Shown here piece after piece: positions 56,871 through 64,000 of a stretch of 64,000 nt of DNA. The translations under genes were made by a program, and so were the position numbers. Source of the DNA: Valencia hispanica. Its lineage: Eukaryota; Chordata; Actinopteri; Cyprinodontiformes; Valenciidae. The notes under the pieces were generated by a model. That model saw only the letters and a list, made by a program, of their open reading frames with translations. It made no database searches and was not told where the DNA came from. The DNA is taken from NCBI GenBank assembly GCA_963556495.2, contig OY747704.1, positions 36,527,501-36,591,500 of the forward strand, read 5' to 3'. Each line of letters starts with the position of its first letter. The stretch's first letter is position 1.

Positions 56871-58374
56871 TTTACCTGAATAACATTTCCCATAATGAGT
56901 GTATGTAAACATCTCATCAACATTCTTAGTATAAAAAAGGAATTAGAATGTCCCAACCTGATTTTGCAACACTTAGTAAATGAGAGCCAATAGAGAAAAC
57001 GACAAAGATCAAGAAAACATCCATTAGCTTGGGAATAAATTAAATTGTGTCCGTCCATTTATTTCCAGAGAACTGTTATAGGTCTTGTACTCCTCAGTTT
57101 GAAGATACAGCAGTGCCCAAGTGCCTCATTTGCAGTGTCGTCTTTGTTGTTTTTTAATGTTTGTGTTGTATATACTGGCTGTAACGGTTTTTTTTGGCAG
57201 ATGGATGTTGAACGGAATAAGTTGTACAAACAAAATCAAAACTCAACCCTCATTGGTTGAAGTAGTCTCCCTTTTAATCGTGTTTCTTTGTTTCAGGATA
57301 CAGAGGGAAAACAACTAAACCTGTCATAATGTTTTGCATGAGAAGACCAATTTTACAGCTCTGGGACATATCAGCGGCATACGTCCTGATTGAACTATTT
57401 TAATCATAAGAATGGTAATAAAAGTGCAATTTTTAATTGTATTAAAAGTGCAATTTTCCGATTGATCTAATTTTGTATGGTTCCAAAATGGTTCCAAATC
57501 TATCTATTACAGTACCTTCCTTGTGAACACAAAACAAGCTTTCATTCATTAAATGTATATCTTTTAAGTCAAGGACATGTCTTAGCAAAAGGGGTAGCAA
57601 AGTAGTAATTTAAAATATATATATTTGGCCATATCCTTTGAAGTAGTAAATACACAGCTGTGCCTGTGTCCAAAACGACTACTGCCTGCTTCTTTTTGAT
57701 GTGTAAAATGTTATCTTCTGAGATTATAGCTTTTATTTCTTTGATGCCATCTTGTTTTTTCTGAGTTTTCAGAACTGGTAATCTAGGCATTTTTGTTTAT
57801 ATGTACGAACAGATTCATCTTGTGTAGTCTGTTTATTTGATCTCTCTCATTGACATTGGGACAAGAGGCTCAACAGATCACTCACAGATCGATTAAAGAC
57901 TGAATGGACTGTCCTTATTTCTTCTTGCACTCTTTTGTACTTGTCTGAGTCAGTCGCCTATTGGCTCATTTTAATTATTGTAATTTCCTTTGCATGTTTT
58001 TCTGTGCCAGTGTAATTCTTTATGTATAAGTGGTGTTTTTAAAACTGAAAACCGGAAATTAAAGAAAGCCACAGAAAATGTTAAGCTAACAATAGGCAAA
58101 GAAAAAAAAAGGGAGATCGTAGTGATGTCTTTTTATGTTCAGCATAACAAAGTTTCAAAATGTGTTCATACAATCCACTGACTTATGTTTACTGATTATC
58201 AAAACTTGGCATGCATGCATGCATATTCAGATGGGTTAACAAAGTAACTGCAGAAAATGTCTGAAATGATAGAAATTTGATTATTGAATTTTGGCTCTTA
58301 ATTGTGGGAGTGTTTAATTCTAATCCAGGTCCCATACTAATAACTGTAAATATGTACTTATTTCTTTCTTTCAG
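56871..58374. other. Intronic stretch up to exon c, nothing recognised
   Basis: AT-rich; nothing resembling a repeat family or an exon until the acceptor TTTCTTTCAG of exon c at 58374. Confidence 0.5.
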
Positions 58375-58536
58375 ATCACCAATCGTTACATATATGATAC
58401 TGTTTTGCTGCTAGCCAATACCTTCCACAGAAAGTTGGAGGACAGGAAGTGGCACAGCATGGCCAGCCTGAGCTGCATCAGGAAAAACTCCAAGCCTTGG
58501 CAAGGAGGCAAGAGCATGCTCGAGACTGTAAAGAAG
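58375..58536 (+). CDS. grid2: Delta-type ionotropic glutamate receptor, exon c (end of amino-terminal domain)
   Basis: This 162-bp, phase-0 exon encodes 54 residues. It contains [20 protein letters not shown] followed by [20 protein letters not shown] and ends SMLETVKK. The acceptor is TTTCTTTCAG and the donor AAG|GTAGGG. The [15 protein letters not shown] wording matches my memory of GRID2, whereas GRID1 has SLNC-IRKSTKPWNGG, so grid2 is favoured. The segment lies at the end of the extracellular amino-terminal domain, just before the linker to the D-serine/glycine-binding domain. It is far more conserved than exon b. The next exon (expected to begin near a GLTG motif) was not found before the right edge. 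Confidence 0.92.
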
Positions 58537-59029
58537 GTAGGGCTGCTTGATATTGGAAAAAAATCTGTAATATTTTGGTTAAAATTGAAATTGTCGTATA
58601 TAATGGTTAATAATGCACCATTGTGCAGAGACTAATTGTGGTAAAAGAATGGAGTAAATAAATAACACAAAAGAACTTACAGGGTAAAAGAGTAAGAACA
58701 AGCTGTTGAGCACTGGCAGAGTAAGGATAGAATCCAGTAATGAGAAAGGAAAACCAGTGAGCTTATATACTGAGGGAAGAGTACAGAATGACATGGGATT
58801 CAGGTGAGCTAATCAAGGGAACATTGAACAGCTGTGGAGGAGAGCAAAATACTGAGACAAAGGGAAGGTGAATAATTAACGCGCATAAAACTAAACTACA
58901 CAAGGAAACTACAAACCAAGGGGCTAAGAGACTAACATTGATCTAAGAGAATGAACCAAACAACACAGAATACAGGAAATAGTAAGAAACTAAGTTACCA
59001 GATTATCAGTGCTCAAACTACTCATGAGG

Positions 59030-59450
59030 CGCGTTTCCACTATCAGACCTTCAAAATAATTTTACCGGACCTACACGGTATGCACATGTCACCATTTCGC
59101 CTGGCTGGTCCGATAGGGACGCTTTTGTGGCCATTTCAGGAACCAACTGAGTACGAGCCTTGGGGTATGTACTCAGAAAAGGACCGGTAGAGTTGCTGGG
59201 TGGAACTTGTGGTTAACTCATGTTGGTTGGATGTGACTCAGTGGGAAATGACATCAGCAGATGTTGCCAAACAACTGGCTTTGTAAAATAGGAAGAGTTG
59301 CTGGCGAAGCAGCTTATAACATAGCCAACAATAACGCAGCAACCATCCATGCTTCTTCCATTGTTGATCTTTTGTTATTCTCGGCTGCTGTGGGCACCTT
59401 TTAGCGCTGATCAGTGATGCCACTCACTGCTGGTCACAATATGCCTACAT
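59030..59450. mobile_element. Unclassified DNA element, related to 11677-11850
   Basis: Starts near GAGGCGCGTTTCCACTATCA. On the minus strand about 59262-59425 aligns with 11677-11850. It has no open frame over 80 codons. The GCGTTTCCAC-type start is common to non-autonomous fish DNA elements, but no inverted partner or duplication was found. Confidence 0.5.
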
Positions 59451-59931
59451 CTTGGTAAATTCCTTAAAGGACTAATTTTGTATGGAGACACAACGACTGA
59501 GAGTACAAATGGCAGAACTAAAACAAGAGATTTTGTATTTTATTGTGAGATATTTCAGCTATTAGCACTTCGCATACAAGAAAGTTCATGTTATTTTATT
59601 AAGATATTTCTAGGTTGCACTATACTTAAAACTTGGCAATTTGTATTTCTTCTTATTTCTAAACTGAAATGGAATATGGTGAAACAAAATGAGTGTAAAG
59701 ATATTTTCTGTGCGTTTGAAAAAGAATAACACAGAAATCAAAAACAAATGTACATATTTCATATCATATATGATTTAGTGGTGTGAAAACAGATATTCTC
59801 AAACTTTAAATTATGGAAGATGTACTTTCATACTATTGTAATTACATAAAAACTTTGAGGACTGTAGCTCCTCACTCCAACACTGTATTTAAAATAAATG
59901 TAAGGACTGCTACTACTAATTATTCATTCAA
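59451..59931. other. Intronic stretch, nothing recognised
   Basis: AT-rich sequence without recognisable structure. Confidence 0.5.
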
Positions 59932-60302
59932 GACTGTGGCTCAGGAGTTAGGAGTTCGTTTTGTAATCCAAAGGTTGTAATCCGCCTTGCCTACTGGTGG
60001 TGGTCAGAAGGCCCAGCGGTGCCAGCGTTCAGCAGGCAGGGTGCCCCAGGGCAGTTGTGGCTACAATGTAAGGCAAGGCAAGGAAATGTTATTTGTATAG
60101 CACACAACAACAAGGTAATTCAAGGTGCTTTACATGATTAAGGGGTAAAATAAAAAATAGCACTAAAATACAGACAAAGCATATAAAGTAAAAACAGCAA
60201 TAAAGCAAGAAGCATACAAGATACATCAAGGCATTACAAAGCATATAATGTAAAAACAGCAATAAAGCAAGAAGCATAAACAAAACATGATACATCAAAG
60301 CA

Positions 60303-62064
60303 TTAATCAAAGGCATCTCTAAACAGATACGTTTTAGTTTCAGCAGCTTTGCAGTTTTCTGGAAGTTTGTTCCAGATTAGAGGAGCATAGAAAATGAAAG
60401 TTGCTTTTCTATGTTTGGTTCTAATTCTAGGGATGTTGAGTAGACTGGAATTAGATGACCGGAATGTTCTGGTGGGTTGGTATAGTAACAGTAGATCTTC
60501 AATATACGTCAGTGTTAAGCAATTCAATGATTTATAAACTAGTAAAAGTATTTTGAAGTCTATTCTCTGAGCTACAGGGAGCCAGTGTAAAGACTTTAGA
60601 ACTGGCGTGATGTGCTCTACTTTCCTGGTTCTAGTGAGGACACAAGCAGCAGCATTCTGGATCAGCTGCAGCTGTCTAACTGACTTTTTAGGCAGACCTG
60701 TGAGGACGCTGTTGCAATAATCAATCCGACTTAAGATAAACGCATGGATGAGTTTTCCGAGTACCTGTTGCGACATATGTCCTTTAATCCTAGAAATATT
60801 CTTCAGCTGACAGAAGGCTGACCTTGTTATTGCCTTTATGTGACCCTGAAGGTTCAGGTCTGAGTCCATACCTACACATAACTTTCAGGCATGATCAGTT
60901 GTATCTAGCTGTATTAACTGAAGGTGTGTGCTGAATGGCGATCCTTCCTCTTTAGGTCCAAAAGTAATTACTTCTGTTTTGTTTCTGTTCAGCTGGAGAA
61001 AGTTATAGCACATCCATCCATTGATTTGCTCGATGCATTTACTTAGGGTTTGGATGGGTTCAAAGTCACCTGGTGACATCGTAATGTAGAGCCGAGTATC
61101 ATCTGCATAGTTGGTGAGCACGGAAACCAGCCTGAAAAACATCAAAGCGGTTGGTCATTGTTATGAAGCAATTTAACTGCTGAAACACAGCTTTTTCAAT
61201 AATTTTACTGATTAATGGAAGATTTGAAATGGCCTGTAGTTCTGCATTAACATGTTGTCCAGATTATGCTTTTTTTAGCAGTTGTTTAATAACTGCTGTT
61301 TTTAAAGCCTGGGGGAATACACCTGACAGGAGGGATGAGTTCACTATTTTAATCAGATCAGACCCAATGACAGGGGAAACTTTCTTAAGGAAAGCTGTGG
61401 GTAGGATATCAAGACAGCAGGAGGAGGAGCTTAACTGGTTAATGATTTCTTCTAGATTTTTTTGGTTTAATTCATGGAATTCTGACATTTTTTCTACATT
61501 GGTGTTTGTTAGGTATAACATTGGTAGTCGGTTTGATGCTGCAGTACAGACCGACTGTCTAATTGTTAGAATCTTTTTAGTGAAAAAGCAGGCAAATTCA
61601 TTGCAGGCCCTGGTTGAATTTAGTTCAGGGGCTACTGTCGCTGGAGGATTAATTAGTTTTCCACTTTTGCAAATAGAGTCCGTGCATTATTAATGTTTCT
61701 GTTAATGATTTCAGAAAAGAAAGATTCCCTAGCTTCTTAGATAACCGATATCTGTTCAGTCTCTCTTCATAGATCTCACAGTTAAACCTGGAGTCAAGTT
61801 TTCCGCCATTTTTTCTCAACTCGTTGACAAACCTATTTTTCACTACATACCAGTGGCTCACTTGTCCACAAAGACATCTTTAACTTTAGTCGGAGCAATG
61901 GAATCAATGATGTCTGAGATTTTCAAAAGGAAGGGTAAATACTTTTAAAGGTTTCAACTGAACTGTCCCCGAGAAAATGCTTTTTTTACAGTTATCTTAC
62001 TGTGGCTAGATATTTTAGCAGAGATGGTACTTTCAAAGAAAACAGAAATGGTCAGATATAATTT
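60303..62064 (-). pseudogene. L2 LINE ORF2 with two internal deletions
   Basis: Order on the minus strand: SDHFCVFFE-like end of the endonuclease (about 62040), DSIAPTKVKDVFVDK (about 61880-61920), a linker to ELNSTRACNEFACFF, then LNQLSSSSCCLDILPTAFLK and AISNLPLISKIIEKAVFQQL (about 61200). The core with AAFDTVDH and PQGS is deleted near 61110-61130, and [20 protein letters not shown] follows directly. The C-terminal frame (60303-60869) ends FRDAFD. YADD itself is intact but the enzyme is destroyed by the deletions and frameshifts. Confidence 0.85.
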
Positions 62065-62620
62065 CCTTCAGGTACTGTTCTGCTGATAAAGATGTTTATG
62101 TTAAGTCCACCAAGTCTCTGTAGCAGATCAGAGAAGTCTGTTTTGAGAATTTCAGATTGCTTTTTAGCTACATCATTTGCACCTGCGTGCATAACAAGCT
62201 TTTCCAGGTTAGGGTGTTGTTTAAAATATTTTCTGATATCTTTCTCACTGTATTCTTGGGGCAGCTGATAACACTAGTGTTCTGGCTACAAAAATCTTCA
62301 ATACCATTAATTGATCCATCATGTATGATGAGAACTTTTGGTGGGGGGCTTCTTGCTTGTCTTTGTCCGCTTCATGTAGATGGATTTCTCCTGGTGGCCT
62401 TGACTGGTCCCAGGGGCTGTGTTGTCTTTCTGGGAACTGAGGGCTGCGAATCTGTTTCTCAGCGGTATTCCAGGGGGAGTGATATCTCTTGCTTTGGGTT
62501 GTGGGTGCTTTTGTTTCTTCTTCCTGGGAACAGAGAAAGCAGGTGTAGATTCAGGACGCTTTTAAGCTGGCCAGTCTTTGTCGATTTGGGAATGAGGTGT
62601 GCTACCCGTTAAACGCCTTT
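62065..62620 (-). pseudogene. L2 LINE ORF1, SGNH esterase-like N-terminal part
   Basis: The minus strand reads VLIIHDGSINGIEDF (where an active esterase would have a GDS block with the nucleophile Ser), then NTSVISCPKNTVRKISENIL and, after a frameshift, HAGANDVAKKQSEIL followed by FSDLLQRL. GAND corresponds to the GxND block of SGNH hydrolases. The following VPEG is where ORF1 breaks off, and the sequence joins the endonuclease SDH motif directly. This complements the C-terminal half seen at 26942-27252. Confidence 0.6.
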
Positions 62621-63117
62621 TGCCTGGAGGAGTAGCATTGTTCTGTGGCTTCTGTGCAAGACTGTTGGACCAAGATAACACCAGCCTGCCAGGTTATTCC
62701 TCCCTGCGTGTAGTCATCGGTTAAGTTGTCTAATTTCCATATCCAGTTTTTAGATCAAAATTAATTGTTTCAGTTCTCTGGAGCAGTTTTTCAAAGTACT
62801 CAGGTGAGCAAAACACCATCTTGGTAATCCACAGTCCTTCAGAATGTAATCCAAAAAAGAGATCCAGTCTAATAAAGGGACTCCAGAGGCTGGGTGTATA
62901 AAGTAACTAAGAAAAAAGCCAAGAAAAGCTAAGAAAAGAAAAAAAAGAAGCAAGAATAAGGCTAGAAATCAGGAGTGGTTGGGAGAGGCGGCTCCTCCTT
63001 CCTCCTTGTAGGTTGCCATCACCAGTGTGTGAATGTTTGCGTGAATGAGTGAATGACTGAATGTAGTGCAAAGCGCGTCCTCAGGGACTAAATAAAGGGC
63101 TCTACAAATACAGTCCT

Positions 63118-64000
63118 TTTAAATATAACTTGGGGAATCAAAAATGCATCTAGATTTTCAGAAAAGAGACATTGTGTTCAATCTGGCTTTTGTTTATTAT
63201 TTCTGAAACTTCTCAATGCGAGACAGAAGACCTTGTAAGCCCTACATTAATTCAAAGGTTTCAATTATTTTTTTCCTTTTTAAAAAATATCTGTATCAGT
63301 TGATGTTTCCCTTATTTTTCTTTTGCAACAGAGAATTTTATGATTTTTTTGTATTTTAACCTTGTAGTCATTGGCAATACTTTCATCACAGTTAAATTCA
63401 ATTGGATAGATGCCCTCTGTTTTGATATTAATACAAAAACGACTCGAGGGACACTACTTTGACTGAATGATGAAGCCAAGTGAAATGCTAATTCAGGATT
63501 AGTGTCAGAAAATAATAAATGTGTTGCAATGACTTTCATATCTATCTTTGTGTTTCACCTTGAGATCAGCCTGGAGTTTGGCAAGACTTTCATCAGCAAG
63601 TTCTGACTATTTAACCAACCTTGATGACTGTCTTAACAGAGATGTGTTAAAAAGCCCCAAGTGGTAATATAGTTTAGTTCAGCAGTCTGGCATCAGTTCC
63701 ATTTTCCTCTGTATCAGCAGTGTTCTTTAGTCACTGTGCGTGCCTGGGTGTTTAATCAGTGTTTTGGTATGTGAGGGCATTATGATAATGATAAATACTA
63801 ATTTGCACTTGCTGATGAGGGGGGTCTATTGATATCGCTTTTTGGTTTCTATTGACAAATTCAAAGTGGGGAACAAAAAAAAAAAACAGGTAAAATAGCT
63901 CTTCTTGGCCTAAATTGTGCGTTACTGCTGCTTTTCGGTCTCAGTAACTCCAGCCATTTAGATTTAGGATTCCTGTCAAAATATACTGACCATTGTCAAA
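63118..64000. other. Intronic stretch at the right edge, nothing recognised
   Basis: AT-rich intron sequence of the receptor gene with no recognisable exon or element before the window ends. Confidence 0.5.

Larger units (their letters stand above)
48488..58374 (+). other. grid2: Intron between receptor exons b and c
   Basis: This 9.9-kb intron has donor GTGAGT and acceptor TTTCTTTCAG. It is crowded with a LINE 3' end, three Tc1-type relics, a TTAA MITE and a broken SINE, all listed separately. No extra exon is visible. Confidence 0.75.
60069..63003 (-). mobile_element. L2-clade LINE copy B3, internally deleted
   Basis: The 2.9-kb minus-strand copy begins with an AAGGCAAGGCAAGG tail at 60070 and runs to the 5' UTR near 63003. 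It retains ORF1 esterase remains, the end of the endonuclease, parts of reverse transcriptase and the whole C-terminal region. Its 3' UTR contains a tandem duplication of about 62 bp (GCATATAA-GTAAAAACAGCA repeated at 60180-60300) shared with copy B1 but not B2. Confidence 0.88.
59932..63117 (+). repeat. tRNA-derived SINE, split by L2 LINE copy B3
   Basis: The 5' part (59932-60068) has CTGTGGCTCAGGAGTTAGGAG (A box), a weak B box, CTACTGGTGGTGGTCAGAAG and CCAGGGCAGTTGTGGCTACA. The 3' part (63006-63117) starts GTTGCCATCACCAGTGTGTG and runs to ATAAAGGGCTCTACAAATAC. In the intact order seen at 36.6 kb these two pieces are adjacent (CTACAATGTAGCTTGCCATC). The LINE therefore inserted at GTA, with TGTA on each side. 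Confidence 0.8.
58537..64000 (+). other. grid2: Downstream intron of the receptor gene (5' part)
   Basis: The donor is GTAGGG and the intron is open at the window's right edge. It contains a repeat related to the 11.7-kb region, then a SINE split by an L2 copy. No further receptor exon is visible. Confidence 0.65.

Noticed and set aside
1..64000. CRISPR array, operon or prophage-like organisation
   Set aside because: Direct repeats present are microsatellites or transposon parts, frames are short and broken, and GT-AG splicing of receptor exons shows a eukaryotic genome.

Overview
The window reads as AT-rich intronic DNA of a teleost fish. The evidence is three spliced exons of a vertebrate delta-type ionotropic glutamate receptor (best fit grid2) on the + strand, inside more than 60 kb packed with fish-type repeats: L2-clade LINEs, Tc1, hAT, TTAA-target and Harbinger-like DNA elements, tRNA-derived SINEs and RTE relics. 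There is no prokaryotic gene organisation, CRISPR array or viral genome. No complete host gene lies in the window.

Layout. 1-32725 is the 3' part of a very long upstream intron. It holds a hAT BED-finger relic (301-680), an internally deleted Tc1 copy (906-2255), a hAT element with an 8-bp target duplication inside a SINE (6456-8370), a second hAT element (8742-12026) interrupted by a GC-rich poly(A)-tailed retrocopy (9392-11184), and an almost complete L2 LINE on the minus strand (23182-27252). Exon a is 32726-32779. The next intron (15.5 kb) opens with a three-level nest: an old L2 fragment holds a Tc1 element, which holds a younger L2 copy. It continues with a SINE, a Harbinger-like MITE, a palindromic MITE, a TTAA-flanked transposon split by another L2 copy, and an RTE-like relic. 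Exon b is 48314-48487. The following intron (9.9 kb) holds a LINE 3' end, three Tc1-type relics, a TTAA MITE and a broken SINE. Exon c is 58375-58536. The last intron, open at the right edge, holds a SINE split by a 2.9-kb L2 copy.

Function. The only genes likely to act for the host are the receptor exons. They encode consecutive pieces of the extracellular amino-terminal domain, all in phase 0 with canonical GT-AG sites. Everything else is transposon-derived and broken by stops, frameshifts or deletions. All L2 copies that retain reverse transcriptase sequence lie antisense to the receptor.

I found no convincing undescribed system. The best leads are the divergence of exon b, the nested insertions that date one another, two unnamed repeat pairs, and the esterase-type ORF1 remnants of the L2 copies. 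Identity and divergence statements against known families come from memory, not from a search.
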